Shown here: piece after piece, positions 19,493 through 28,741 of the stretch | How the letters are laid out: every line of letters starts with the position of its first letter | Numbering within the stretch: position 1 is the first letter of the stretch | Translations under genes and position numbers: made by a program | Assembly (NCBI RefSeq): GCF_003606365.2 | Contig: NZ_CP031933.2 | Span: 2,046,001-2,110,000 of the forward strand | Direction of reading: 5' to 3' | Length of the DNA: 64,000 nt | Source of the DNA: Companilactobacillus zhachilii | GTDB lineage: Bacteria > Bacillota > Bacilli > Lactobacillales > Lactobacillaceae | Notes under the pieces: generated by a model | What the model was told of the DNA's origin: nothing | The model's database searches: none | Seen by the model: the letters and a program-made list of their open reading frames with translations, nothing else

Positions 19493-20163
19493 TTTTCATT
19501 GTTTCTAAATTTTTGAAGGTACAAAAACACGAGCGATACAAGCGAACTCAAACCGTCGGGTACAAAAACATCAGAAATCAAATGATTATCATTAATTTTG
19601 TTTTACTGTTTCTAAATCTTTGAAGGTACAAAAGCCAATGTTTGCAAAGGGCACTGGTAGCGATGGTTTTACTGTTTCTAAATCTTTGAAAGTACAAAAG
19701 CCCAACTTCGATATACAGTTTGATGATAAGGGTTTTACTGTTTCTAAATCTTTGAAGGTACAAAAGCCCAGGCGGTTAGTTCAAATCCATTTGGATAGTT
19801 TTACTGTTTCTAAATCTTTGAAGGTACAAAAGCTGATGCCACCTTCCGCCGACACTCCACCAAGTTTTACTGTTTCTAAATCTTTGAAGGTACAAAAGCA
19901 TACTAAGACGACTGACGGTACTCCTGATCGTTTTACTGTTTCTAAATCTTTGAAGGTACAAAAGCTGTCTCTGTTAGCTGCGACACTCATATGAAGTTTT
20001 ACTGTTTCTAAATCTTTGAAGGTACAAAAGCAGATTGGATTGATATTTTCAACCATGCTTGGTTTTACTGTTTCTAAATCTTTGAAGGTACAAAAGCCTT
20101 TTTGGTTACATCAATAAGCCGCTCATCGTTTTACTGTTTCTAAATCTTTGAAGGTACAAAAGC
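19493..20163 (-). CRISPR. Type II-A CRISPR array, 9 intact repeats and 2 decayed ones
   Basis: Nine 36-bp repeats start at 19600, 19666, 19732, 19798, 19864, 19930, 19996, 20062 and 20128, separated by eight unique 30-bp spacers. In the transcribed (minus) direction a repeat begins GCTTTTGTACCTTC and ends AACAGTAAAAC. One repeat (19666) carries a single change (GAAAG for GAAGG on +). Towards 19.5 kb lie an 11-base repeat remnant (19559-19569) and a degenerate full repeat (19493-19528), giving two more 30-bp spacers. The leader is only 26 bp after csn2 and ends ATTTGAG, the leader anchor known from type II-A systems, so new spacers enter at 20163 and the 19.5-kb end is oldest. Confidence 0.98.
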
Positions 20164-20189
20164 CTCAAATTCAAAATTTCATCCGTCAA
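20164..20189 (-). promoter_or_regulatory. CRISPR leader end with ATTTGAG anchor
   Basis: The 26 bases between the csn2 stop and the first repeat end in GAATTTGAG on the minus strand. ATTTGAG at the leader-repeat junction is the sequence that Cas1-Cas2 recognises for polarised spacer insertion in type II-A systems of streptococci. The remaining leader and any array promoter must lie inside csn2. Confidence 0.75.
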
Positions 20190-21212
20190 TTAGTCTTTCA
20201 AAAATTCGGTTTCTGCTTTAGTTAGCAATTGATTCTTTAGATCAAACGACGTCTCGTAACCCAAAATATCATTTACCACCTTTAATAATACCAAATCTTT
20301 ACTCGAGATAAAGGACTTTTCACTACTTCCTATAAATGGAGCAATTCTTCCAACTGCCTTTGAAAATTCAGTTTCCGTCAAATTAAATTCATTCGGATAG
20401 TGAAGTTTAACTGAATGCAAAAATTCTTCACATGGTAATAATTGATGAAAATTATCGGCTGACACAACAATCTTATCAATATCACTAATTTCTATGGGGA
20501 CTGAATTAAGAGTATTGCCTAAATATAGTAATTTCAAATCATAATTAGTCATTAATCTTTTTACTTTAATTAAAAACGAATGCTTATCCTCTAAGGATAT
20601 GAAATTATCCAAATTATAAAGCACCAGCCAGACAGGGTTACCATTGTCTTTTAGTTTAAATTCCAAAAAATTCAAATACTCATCTAACAACGTTTCAGTG
20701 TCCATAAACTCTAACGGATAACTGTCGTCATCACTTTCATAACCCATTAACAAATTATTCTTCAAAAAATCAAAATAACTTAAATCTTGGAATTCGACCC
20801 TTAAGTTATTAGAATAAACATCTAATAGTTTTTGTACAGTAATTTCTAATTGTAGATGTTCATCATTAATTTTCTCTATTGACCGATCAATTCCAAGATC
20901 ATCACTTAAACTATTCAGCAAATCAAACAACAAAGAGTCCTTCTTATAAACCATTTGACCATAAATACTGTCACGATTGTTAATAAAATAAAAATCATTA
21001 TTCTTCACAGATAATGGGTGCCCGTCTAAAATCAATTCTATTTTGTTATCACCATAAATGTTCTCAGTTAATTTAGGATTTTTATTAAAGTAATAATATA
21101 AACTACGAAAAATTTTCCATAATTGTTTTTGATTTGGTCCACTAATATAGGCAGCATCATCGAATTCAATATCTAAGAACTTCTGATTTTCCAATTCTAT
21201 TTTTAAAATCAT
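20190..21212 (-). CDS. csn2: CRISPR-associated protein Csn2, long St1-type
   Basis: Spacer-acquisition accessory protein of type II-A systems; known members form tetrameric rings on DNA ends. It has 340 residues from ATG 21212, which overlaps the cas2 stop as ATGA and is spaced correctly from AAGGAAT. Classical Csn2 is about 220 residues; this length matches the large variant of S. thermophilus CRISPR1 (about 350), with an extended C-terminal part (about 230-340). I identify it from position, length and N-terminal fold-like features (LKIELENQKFLDIEFDDAAY) rather than a catalytic motif. It is the last gene before the array. Confidence 0.85.
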   Translation of the reverse strand: MILKIELENQKFLDIEFDDAAYISGPNQKQLWKIFRSLYYYFNKNPKLTENIYGDNKIELILDGHPLSVKNNDFYFINNRDSIYGQMVYKKDSLLFDLLNSLSDDLGIDRSIEKINDEHLQLEITVQKLLDVYSNNLRVEFQDLSYFDFLKNNLLMGYESDDDSYPLEFMDTETLLDEYLNFLEFKLKDNGNPVWLVLYNLDNFISLEDKHSFLIKVKRLMTNYDLKLLYLGNTLNSVPIEISDIDKIVVSADNFHQLLPCEEFLHSVKLHYPNEFNLTETEFSKAVGRIAPFIGSSEKSFISSKDLVLLKVVNDILGYETSFDLKNQLLTKAETEFLKD

Positions 21213-21532
21213 ATACAAACCAATTCCTTACTACCAACAAGCTCTTCTTGCTTGCTTCGACTTCCAACCAAAATCTGCATATCATTAAACTGCTTCTCGC
21301 TTACAGAAATTAGTCGAACTTCCCCATGAATTGGCAAATATTGTTTAAGAGCTTTTTCATATTTCTTGCCACCTGCCCGATTTTGGATAGCACGATAGTA
21401 AACTGAGTATTGCAACATAGTAAAACCATTACGTAACAATTCTTTTCGAAAAATACGGTACTGTCGTTTTTCATTCGGCGTATCAACGGGCAAATCAAAC
21501 ATACATAACATTCTCATATTTTGATATTTCAA
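21209..21532 (-). CDS. cas2: CRISPR-associated endonuclease Cas2
   Basis: Subunit of the Cas1-Cas2 integrase that inserts new spacers. It has 107 residues with a ferredoxin-like fold. MRMLCMFDLPVDTPNEKRQYR contains the conserved first-strand Asp (FDLP), followed by FRKELLRNGFTMLQYSVYYR and the strand GEVRLISVSEKQF. The TTG start overlaps the cas1 stop as TTGA and has GGTGAGG upstream. It is translationally coupled to cas1 and csn2. Confidence 0.95.
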   Translation of the reverse strand: MKYQNMRMLCMFDLPVDTPNEKRQYRIFRKELLRNGFTMLQYSVYYRAIQNRAGGKKYEKALKQYLPIHGEVRLISVSEKQFNDMQILVGSRSKQEELVGSKELVCI

Positions 21533-22440
21533 CTTTCCTCACCTATAAGATTTTCCAATTTAATATCAACCAATAATGCAGGATCTTGTTCATCAATAGC
21601 AGATATAAAACTAGCAACATATTCTTGCATGGCATTATCAATTGTCATTTTTTTATTCTGAATTTTGATTTTCTGACTCATAAATTCAATGATTTTCAAT
21701 CGTGCTTCATAGCTCAGATAATCTTGTTTATCGTTAATAACATATTCATTTACCCAGTAATCCATTAACGGACGAAATGGTTCCATCAAATCGTCAACCA
21801 AATTAAAACTATTGAACTCATTATGATGAAAAATACCTAACATAGTAACTAAACCATTACCAACAACAATTCGCGCCATACACGACCTTAAAATTGCATA
21901 ACCAAAGTTCATAGCACCGTTAATTAAATTTTCATCATCCCTGGTAAATGACTTACCATATAGCGAATCAAAATATACTTTAGCAACTGGACCTTCCCGA
22001 TTCGTTGTATCACCAATGAGCAAATTTGAGATTAAGTCTTGCATTAAATTCAAACGGTCCTCATCTACACCAGCAAATCTAGCATAATCAACCTGGTTCG
22101 TCATTTTTTGCTTAATCACACTCTGCCAAATAAGTCCCTTTTGTTCTTTAGTCCACTCAGCTTGTCGAATAACACGTTTAGAATAATGATGATACTGACC
22201 ATATGGTAGGTAAATTCCAACTGGTAAATACTTATCATCGCAAATAACTAAACCAACATTATTTTGACTTAAGCTCGATAACAATTTTGTTGTAATAGTG
22301 GTTCGATTACCTTCTAAAACAATCATCGTTATATCCGATAAGGGTATATAAACCTTATTCTCTTTCTTTAAAACTTCAAGACTGTCTAGTCGTAACCGTA
22401 AAACATCTCCTTCTTTGACATGGACAATTCGCCATCCCAA
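21529..22440 (-). CDS. cas1: CRISPR-associated endonuclease/integrase Cas1
   Basis: Catalytic subunit of the spacer integrase. It has 303 residues if started at TTG 22440 (giving MGWRIVHVKEG, the usual type II N-terminus, 8 bases after GGAGG); the ATG two codons upstream lies too close to the ribosome site. Visible are the beta-rich N-terminal domain (VLRLRLDSLEVLKKENKVYIPL) and the helical catalytic domain with NLINGAMNFGYAILRSCMARIV and the metal-site LGIFHHNEFNSFNLVDDLMEPFRP. It lies downstream of tracrRNA and overlaps cas2 by 4 bases. Confidence 0.95.
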   Translation of the reverse strand: MGWRIVHVKEGDVLRLRLDSLEVLKKENKVYIPLSDITMIVLEGNRTTITTKLLSSLSQNNVGLVICDDKYLPVGIYLPYGQYHHYSKRVIRQAEWTKEQKGLIWQSVIKQKMTNQVDYARFAGVDEDRLNLMQDLISNLLIGDTTNREGPVAKVYFDSLYGKSFTRDDENLINGAMNFGYAILRSCMARIVVGNGLVTMLGIFHHNEFNSFNLVDDLMEPFRPLMDYWVNEYVINDKQDYLSYEARLKIIEFMSQKIKIQNKKMTIDNAMQEYVASFISAIDEQDPALLVDIKLENLIGEES

Positions 22441-22463
22441 TAACATCACCTCCAAATTTGGAT

Positions 22464-22600
22464 AAAAAAAACCACCTATTTTTTAAAATAGGTGGTAAAT
22501 TCGGAATAAATCCTTATTTTTGTAGATCTTCAAAGATTTAGAAACAGTAAAACTAAATCTAAGTCGAATGAACGTTCAAACATATAAGGCGTCCCTTACA
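22464..22600 (-). ncRNA. tracrRNA between cas9 and cas1
   Basis: The anti-repeat on the minus strand (22553 downwards, GTTTTACTGTTTCTAAATCT) is complementary to the crRNA repeat over most of its length and breaks at GATCTAC, as a bulge should. It is followed by a nexus-like AATAAGGATTTATTCCGAAT, which resembles the St1 tracrRNA nexus, and by the terminator ACCACCTATTTT/AAAATAGGTGGT plus T8 ending at 22464. A promoter fits at 22607-22635, so the transcript would be about 137 nt with some 47 nt before the anti-repeat. Confidence 0.9.
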
Positions 22601-22606
22601 AACAAA

Positions 22607-22635
22607 ATAATAGCAATTTGTAACGGATTAATCAA
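22607..22635 (-). promoter_or_regulatory. Candidate tracrRNA promoter
   Basis: Minus strand TTGATT, a 17-base spacer, TATTAT. The -35 box covers the last codon and stop of cas9. The predicted start is near 22600. Confidence 0.6.
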
Positions 22636-25600
22636 GGATATCTTGAGGATAATCTGACTCTTTTTCAATGTAATATGGATCACCTAATATATTTGTATTT
22701 ACTTTCCAAATTTTACAATTTTTTGGTACTAAACGTTTTATGGTTTGCGTTTTCGTATTACCAAAGATTGGAATGGTTCCTTCAGAAAATACATATCTAT
22801 CGATAGGTTTCAACTCTGCATTCCATTTGTGATCTAACTTGGATCTTGACCAAAATAGTAATTCTACGCTCTTTTCTAAACTATCTTTACTTTTAATTTT
22901 AATTCTATCCTTACGATACAAAGTAAACATAAATTCAGAATCATCAGCAACTTTTTCGCGTTTCTTGATTTCCAAATATTTATCCATCTTTATACCGTAT
23001 ACTCCCCCCTTTTGAAACTTCAAGTCAGCATACTTAATACCCATGATTTCATATTCACCAGTCTCATGGTTTAAATAAACATCTGTCCGCCAAGGATTCA
23101 AAGACTGCAAAACAACGTGTTTTCCATTAGCATTATTAGGTGTGATATCAATATGTGAACCTAACTTCTTATCCAAATACTTCAACTGTTTAATAACTGG
23201 ACCGTTATTTTTCTTAGAATACTTCTTTATCATCCCATGATCTCGGCGATAAAGTTCAAATGGACTAATATCCACTGACTTAACTTTACCGTTATTTTGT
23301 GTCTGATCAATCTTGTCTGGATACATATCCAAGACTTTTTCTAATTCAGAAAAACTTCTTGCATCAAATTTAGCCAATAGAAATTTAGTCTTATCTTTAT
23401 CGAAAACTTTCTTGAATTTCTTATATCCATCAACTGAATAAATATCTTTAACTTTAGCAACTACATATTCAGCCGCTTTTTTATCTTTGGCTAATTGACC
23501 CATTCTAGTTGAGTAAATCGTTGCATCACTAACCTTACGATTCATCTTCTTATCAACTTGATGCGAGAATTTAATTCGACCATCGGCATTTCTAACGTCA
23601 TCTAAAAACCCTTCATATGGTTCTTTATACATGACTTTATCAAATCGCTTATCATCTAAAATTTCGCCTGTTTGAATATCAATTGATTCCTCACCAACTT
23701 TGTTAGGAAAAATACTGCTACCTTTTTTCCACATATTCAAAAATGGTGTTGCTGCAATAATCGATGCATCAATCGCATGGTGATGGAAAGTCTCTCTGGT
23801 CTTATTGATATCCCAGTGTTTACGCATATTAGAAGTGAACTTTCCTCTAATAACAGTTACCTTAGTACCGTCATTTTTTTCTGAGAAGAATTCTTGTAGG
23901 CTATTTAACACAACCCGTGACGAATAACGAGTATCGACTAGATTTCTGGAAATAAATCTCTTCCTAGTCTCAATATCACTGACATTTTCAGCAAAAAGAT
24001 AATTTTGCCTTTTATTCTTATTAAAACGAGGGTTAGCGACAACTGTTGCTTTAAATTTAGCCCAACCTTGACCATGACCTTCATTAAGAAATTCATATGG
24101 TGTTTTCTTATCTTTAACTTGATTCATTGAAGCAAAGCAGAGCGTTTTATTATTGATACCATCATCAAAAGAAATTGATTGTGGAATAATATGATCTATT
24201 TGAAACTTATCAGGATTTTTTAATAGGTCAGTTGCTTCTATTGTTTTCCCATTGTAAGGATCAATTTCATTTTGTTGATACCACAAACGGATAGCCATCT
24301 GTAATTTTCGACTCTTACTCAAAGCTATCTTAACTGCTTTTTCATCACCAACTGACGAAACAAATGCTTGATAGGCGGAATCCTTAGCTGCCTTATTTTG
24401 CTTTTGAAAATCTTCAATCTGTTTCTTCTCTTCGTCAAGATTCTTATCACGAGGCATCTCTACGACTAGATAATCAATATGACCATACTTCTTCAAAACG
24501 GCATTGACTATTTTTAAAGCTTCGCGGACTGCTTTAGCTGCAACTGGATTATAAATATCCTGAGCTATTTCACGATATGGCAAATATTTATTATCAGCAA
24601 AACGTTTTGAATCTTTTCTGACTAATCCCAATTCATTCAGCAAAGTCATTTGTTCAATTGGCCGTTCCATCATAATTGGGACCAATTTATTCATTGTCTT
24701 AATTGAAAAGCGATGCCACTTATTATTGGTAGTTATATCAAAACTAGCCTTATGATCAATGATTATTTGAATCAACTCATCATCTACAAAATCAAAGTCA
24801 GGCTTTAATCGATTAACAATTTGTTTTCTAATCTCACCATTTTCAGTATTCAACGTCAAAATAAAGCTCAATTTATTAATAAATTCAATCGGCCACTTAG
24901 TAATATCGACGTCAGCTTTCAAGAATTCCTTATGAACTTTTCGATAAATTGCCATTGAACTAATTTCTGGTTTATCTTTATCATTAGTTCGATAACCTTT
25001 AATATCATCTTTTTCACAACCAGTAACTTTCTTAATTAAATTCATCATATTAACAGTTGTGACATTATTCTTTAATTCGTTAATAATTGTTTCTTTATCA
25101 GTTTGAGTTAACTTTTCATCTTCATAACTCAAGATTCTTAAATTATTTAAATCATTCAAGACATTAAACAACTGTGCAGTATACGATGCCGCAGATGCTC
25201 TTAATTCATCAGGATAAACTTTATCATGGCCGATTAACTCTTCAAACAAATTGTCTAGTGTCCGACCATCAGTCTTATAAATACCATAATCAGTCCGTGA
25301 TTTTTCATTACCCGGTCCAACAAAATAATCGCGTTTACGCGTCAAGATTGAATAATATTGTTTCTCGAACTCATCTGTTAAAATATCCGGATAAAATTTC
25401 TTTTGCATGGCAATAATTCTTTGAGCTTCTTTTTCATAAGCTTTAGTCGGAAAAACATTTAACAAAACTTTTTGACTATCTAAATCATCCCCGACAACAA
25501 CTTTTCCACGCACAGCTCCAAACTCATTCAAACGCTGTAATTGAATTTCAGCCGGTGTTTTATTTTCCAAAGCTTGATTATTCAGACGTAAACTACTTGA

Positions 25601-26023
25601 GTAATCAGTTCCACCATCTTCAAAATCGGCATCTTTTAAATCATAGCTAATTCCCCGTCGTTTAACGATTTGATATAAACTCTCAGCCAATTCATTTTTA
25701 GTTAACTGCTCAGTTAAACCTTTCACCCTTAATTCATAAGGATTTTCATTGTTATCAAATAATTCTGAAAAGTTCTCTTTATCATAATTGGCAATCAAGC
25801 CAAATTTTTCAAATAACTTAGCAGTATCTTGACGACGTTGTTTTTTTCTATTTAATAATCGTCTAGAACCACGCATGCTACGACGATCTTGATTACCTTC
25901 AGCCACCTTGGCATTAAACAATCTAGCGCCCAACTCAACAACTTTACCTTGGTCAATATTCAACACACTAAATCCAACCGATGCAACACCAATATCCAAG
26001 CCTAAACTAATTCTGTCTACCAT
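22628..26023 (-). CDS. cas9: CRISPR-associated endonuclease Cas9 (type II-A, compact)
   Basis: RNA-guided DNA endonuclease of 1131 residues from ATG 26023, which follows AGAGG at 8 bases; an upstream TTG frame extension lacks a ribosome site. RuvC-I LGLDIGVASVGFSVLN holds Asp10. The arginine-rich bridge helix is RRSMRGSRRLLNRKKQRR. RuvC-II is LVVEMPRDKN near 520. The HNH core QIDHIIPQS...NNKTLCF lies near 609, and RuvC-III HHHAIDAS near 749. All nuclease residues are present, so it should cut DNA. Size, operon order and tracrRNA resemble S. thermophilus CRISPR1 Cas9 (1121 residues). The PAM cannot be read here. Confidence 0.97.
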   Translation of the reverse strand: MVDRISLGLDIGVASVGFSVLNIDQGKVVELGARLFNAKVAEGNQDRRSMRGSRRLLNRKKQRRQDTAKLFEKFGLIANYDKENFSELFDNNENPYELRVKGLTEQLTKNELAESLYQIVKRRGISYDLKDADFEDGGTDYSSSLRLNNQALENKTPAEIQLQRLNEFGAVRGKVVVGDDLDSQKVLLNVFPTKAYEKEAQRIIAMQKKFYPDILTDEFEKQYYSILTRKRDYFVGPGNEKSRTDYGIYKTDGRTLDNLFEELIGHDKVYPDELRASAASYTAQLFNVLNDLNNLRILSYEDEKLTQTDKETIINELKNNVTTVNMMNLIKKVTGCEKDDIKGYRTNDKDKPEISSMAIYRKVHKEFLKADVDITKWPIEFINKLSFILTLNTENGEIRKQIVNRLKPDFDFVDDELIQIIIDHKASFDITTNNKWHRFSIKTMNKLVPIMMERPIEQMTLLNELGLVRKDSKRFADNKYLPYREIAQDIYNPVAAKAVREALKIVNAVLKKYGHIDYLVVEMPRDKNLDEEKKQIEDFQKQNKAAKDSAYQAFVSSVGDEKAVKIALSKSRKLQMAIRLWYQQNEIDPYNGKTIEATDLLKNPDKFQIDHIIPQSISFDDGINNKTLCFASMNQVKDKKTPYEFLNEGHGQGWAKFKATVVANPRFNKNKRQNYLFAENVSDIETRKRFISRNLVDTRYSSRVVLNSLQEFFSEKNDGTKVTVIRGKFTSNMRKHWDINKTRETFHHHAIDASIIAATPFLNMWKKGSSIFPNKVGEESIDIQTGEILDDKRFDKVMYKEPYEGFLDDVRNADGRIKFSHQVDKKMNRKVSDATIYSTRMGQLAKDKKAAEYVVAKVKDIYSVDGYKKFKKVFDKDKTKFLLAKFDARSFSELEKVLDMYPDKIDQTQNNGKVKSVDISPFELYRRDHGMIKKYSKKNNGPVIKQLKYLDKKLGSHIDITPNNANGKHVVLQSLNPWRTDVYLNHETGEYEIMGIKYADLKFQKGGVYGIKMDKYLEIKKREKVADDSEFMFTLYRKDRIKIKSKDSLEKSVELLFWSRSKLDHKWNAELKPIDRYVFSEGTIPIFGNTKTQTIKRLVPKNCKIWKVNTNILGDPYYIEKESDYPQDILD

Positions 26024-26089
26024 GACTACAACCTCTAACAATTAAAATTTGAAATAATGCGAAAAAAATCACTAACTAAAATATATCAT

Positions 26090-26118
26090 ATAAAATTACT
26101 CAGTTTTCCGCTTATCAA
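26090..26118 (-). promoter_or_regulatory. Candidate cas operon promoter
   Basis: Minus strand TTGATA, a 17-base spacer, TTTTAT, about 67 bases upstream of the cas9 start. The -35 box sits directly against the terminator that ends the tsaD transcription unit. Confidence 0.5.
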
Positions 26119-26157
26119 AAAAAGATGCTATCGATAAAAAATTCGATAGCATCTTTA
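26118..26157 (-). terminator. Terminator between tsaD and cas9
   Basis: AAAGATGCTATCGA pairs with TCGATAGCATCTTT around a short A/T loop, with T runs on either strand. It isolates the cas operon from the tsaB-rimI-tsaD unit. Confidence 0.8.
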
Positions 26158-26203
26158 TTAATTCCTATTATTTTTTGAAATATAGTCCCAATCTACCAAT
26201 AAA

Positions 26204-26376
26204 CTAGTCTCTAGGTGCGAGTACGGATACCAGCAGTGATAGTGGTGTTAGGACGTTTCGTCCTTACAGCACAGGACGTGTTTTGAAATTCGCGCACTTT
26301 GCGAAGTTCAAAACCGAGCTCCGAGACCTTGGCTCGGGGCGGTCCCACAGGTATCCATACTCGCACCTAGAGACGG
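26204..26376 (-). repeat. Cloverleaf intergenic element, copy 3
   Basis: Its closing stem is unlike other copies yet still pairs: CTAGGTGCGAGTACGGATAC with GTATCCATACTCGCACCTAG (one mismatch). Arms: AGGACG/CGTCCT; TTTTGAAATTCGC with GCGAAGTTCAAAA; CTCCGAG/CTCGGGG around ACCTTGG. It ends 4 bases from the tsaD stop codon, in the family's gene-downstream orientation. Confidence 0.85.
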
Positions 26377-26380
26377 CACC

Positions 26381-27403
26381 CTACTCCATATCAAAATCCA
26401 AGCTAGGATCAGCATTCAAATCCAAATCGGCAAAGTCACCTTTATCATATTGTATTTGGGCCATAGCACCAATCATAGCAGCATTGTCACCGCATAAACG
26501 CAATGGTGGGAAAACTAATTCCATGTCCATATGACGTTTTTCAATTTCAGCAGCTAGGCGTTTACGTAGTCCCTGGTTAGCTGAAACTCCACCCCCAACA
26601 ATCAATTGCTTAACTGGATGAAGTTTTAAAGCTCTAAACGTCTTGTTTGTTAAAATATCCAACACGGCACCTTGGAAACTAGCAGCCAAATCATCCTTAT
26701 TTAACTCCTCATGAACTTGATCTGCATGATGAACTGTATTGATGAAGGCACTCTTCAATCCACTGAAACTAAAGTCCAAATTATCTTCTTGAACCATCGC
26801 TCTAGGAAAATCAAATGTATCATTCCCCACAGCTGCCATTTCATCAACTTTCTTACCAGCCGGATAGTTGATTCCTAAGACACGACCAATTTTGTCATAA
26901 GCTTCACCAACCGCATCATCACGTGTATCTCCCAAAGTATGGAACACTCCGGGTGCTGTTACCAACACGAGTTCAGTATGACCACCGGAAACCAAGAGAG
27001 ACATGAATGGATATTGCAAATCAGTCACAAAATTAGCTGAATAAATATGTCCTGCCAAATGGTTGACCTTAATCAAAGGTAAATCGTGTGCAAAAGCAAC
27101 TGTCTTAGCTGCCATAATTCCGATTAACAATGATCCAACTAAGCCTGGTCCATAAGTTACTGCTACGGCATCTAAATCTTCATAACCAACTTGAGCTTTT
27201 GCCAAAGCTAAATTGATACATTTAGTCACTTCTTCAACATGGTGACGACTGGCAACTTCTGGAACAACTCCGCCGAAACGTTGGTGACTCTTTATTTGTG
27301 TTGCAATAATATTAGCTAAGATTTCCTTACCGTTCTTAATAACAGCAACTGAAGTCTCATCACAGCTACTTTCAAACGACAATATTAACGTATCTTTTTC
27401 CAA
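26381..27403 (-). CDS. tsaD: tRNA t6A37 threonylcarbamoyltransferase TsaD
   Basis: Transfers the threonylcarbamoyl group to A37 of ANN-reading tRNAs, together with TsaB and TsaE. It has 340 residues from TTG 27403 ([18 protein letters not shown]), which has AGGAGA at good spacing; an upstream TTG at 27424 would overlap rimI. ASKHA-fold motifs are visible: [13 protein letters not shown], the metal-binding HHVEE and HLAGHIYSA, and [12 protein letters not shown]. Its stop lies 4 bases from cloverleaf copy 3. It is the last gene of tsaB-rimI-tsaD. Confidence 0.96.
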   Translation of the reverse strand: MEKDTLILSFESSCDETSVAVIKNGKEILANIIATQIKSHQRFGGVVPEVASRHHVEEVTKCINLALAKAQVGYEDLDAVAVTYGPGLVGSLLIGIMAAKTVAFAHDLPLIKVNHLAGHIYSANFVTDLQYPFMSLLVSGGHTELVLVTAPGVFHTLGDTRDDAVGEAYDKIGRVLGINYPAGKKVDEMAAVGNDTFDFPRAMVQEDNLDFSFSGLKSAFINTVHHADQVHEELNKDDLAASFQGAVLDILTNKTFRALKLHPVKQLIVGGGVSANQGLRKRLAAEIEKRHMDMELVFPPLRLCGDNAAMIGAMAQIQYDKGDFADLDLNADPSLDFDME

Positions 27404-27413
27404 AATAATCTCC

Positions 27414-27953
27414 TCACAGATCAACCATCATTTCCCAAGCATCGTGATGATTTCTAAAATAATACTTTTTATGCACTGTTCGAACTTTAAACCCAAACGC
27501 ATCATACAGTGCCAGTGCCGCCTCATTAGTCACATCAACTTCTAATGATATTTTGGCATAATCCCGATCTCGACAATAATCAAACACTTGATTCAGCAAC
27601 AAATGGCCAATCCCCAAATTTTGATAATCAGCATCGACTGCCAAATTCGTAATATGTGCCTCGGCTTTATCCCCCAAAGACAAACCAGTAAACGCAACTA
27701 CTCGATTTTTTTCCACAAGTGATAAATAGAGTGCTTTTTTATTGTCAATTTCCATTTGGACAATATCAATTGGCCACGGAACTGGAATTGGATAAATTGT
27801 TTCTTGAACTTTCATATATTGAATTGCATCTTTTGGTAATGCTTTTCTTAAAATAAATTTTCGATCTTCAATTGAAACATTTTGTTCTTCAAAATCAAAT
27901 TTCACTGTTTTGTTAGAAAATAATTGCTTAAACTTCTTCAACATAGGAAACAT
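27414..27953 (-). CDS. rimI: Ribosomal-protein-S18-alanine N-acetyltransferase RimI
   Basis: GNAT-fold acetyltransferase acting on the N-terminus of ribosomal protein S18 or other proteins. It has 179 residues from ATG 27953, the start best spaced from AAGGA; ATG 27944 is an alternative. The acetyl-CoA site [22 protein letters not shown] and the family strand [22 protein letters not shown] are clear. About 40 N-terminal residues precede the usual RimI core, so it is slightly long. It overlaps the 3' end of tsaB in another frame, indicating coupling. Confidence 0.9.
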   Translation of the reverse strand: MFPMLKKFKQLFSNKTVKFDFEEQNVSIEDRKFILRKALPKDAIQYMKVQETIYPIPVPWPIDIVQMEIDNKKALYLSLVEKNRVVAFTGLSLGDKAEAHITNLAVDADYQNLGIGHLLLNQVFDYCRDRDYAKISLEVDVTNEAALALYDAFGFKVRTVHKKYYFRNHHDAWEMMVDL

Positions 27954-28650
27954 TGCCGTCGTCCTTATGTCCCTTAGCATACCAATCGTGTTCCGCTTGT
28001 GTTAAACGCAAGTACGTAGGTACAAAATCATCGATATCAGTAACTGGTTTCTTTGATTCTGCTAATTTGGCAAGTTTGGCTGCATCCGGCAATGAATTTT
28101 CAGCAGTAATAATTTTGGCACTAGGAAATTGATTTTGAATTAATTCTTGTAACCTTGGTGTTGCATTAATAAATTCAAGTTGATCAGCATCATATTCTTT
28201 CAAAGCATCAAATAGCTTTGCCATTGACGTATGGTGATCACCCATGATGCTGACAAACTTATCACGTGAATTTTGATAAACACCAGCGAAAGCATTGTCA
28301 TTACGAGCGTCCATTAATGGCACTAAAATATGCGCTTTGTCACCGTTAGCAGCTAACAATTCCAAGCTTGAAACTCCAACTAACTTCTTGTTCAATGTAT
28401 CGGCCAAAGTTTTAGCGACCGTCACAGCAATTCTTACACCTGTGTATGAACCAGGTCCCTTGGCAACTGCAATCAAATCAATGTCATTTACGGTTAAATT
28501 TGCTTCCTGTAAAGCCTCTTTAATATCCGGCAAAATAGTTATGCTATGAGTCTTCTTTTCAGTCGACTCCAAATGAGCTAAAACCTTGCCATCAACTACA
28601 ACGGCAACGGATAGCGGCTTATTAGATGTATCAAATGCTAATATTTTCAT
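27928..28650 (-). CDS. tsaB: tRNA t6A synthesis protein TsaB
   Basis: Partner and scaffold of TsaD in t6A formation. It has 240 residues, with the ASKHA start KILAFDTSNKPLSVAVV and the block IAVAKGPGSYTGVRIAV diagnostic of TsaB. It is the first gene of the tsaB-rimI-tsaD operon. Confidence 0.95.
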   Translation of the reverse strand: MKILAFDTSNKPLSVAVVVDGKVLAHLESTEKKTHSITILPDIKEALQEANLTVNDIDLIAVAKGPGSYTGVRIAVTVAKTLADTLNKKLVGVSSLELLAANGDKAHILVPLMDARNDNAFAGVYQNSRDKFVSIMGDHHTSMAKLFDALKEYDADQLEFINATPRLQELIQNQFPSAKIITAENSLPDAAKLAKLAESKKPVTDIDDFVPTYLRLTQAEHDWYAKGHKDDGNVSYVEEV

Positions 28651-28741
28651 ATTTATCCCTCATTCTTCATAACAACTATTCTAACACAGATTTTTTAGTT
28701 CTTTCCTATGTTTGGTTATCGAACTTTTGACATTTAAATAT

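Noticed and set aside
19620-19994. Open frames through the CRISPR array with repeated VSKSLKVQK peptides
   Set aside because: The repeat plus spacer unit is 66 bases, a multiple of three, and the repeat lacks stops in these frames, so they stay open by construction.
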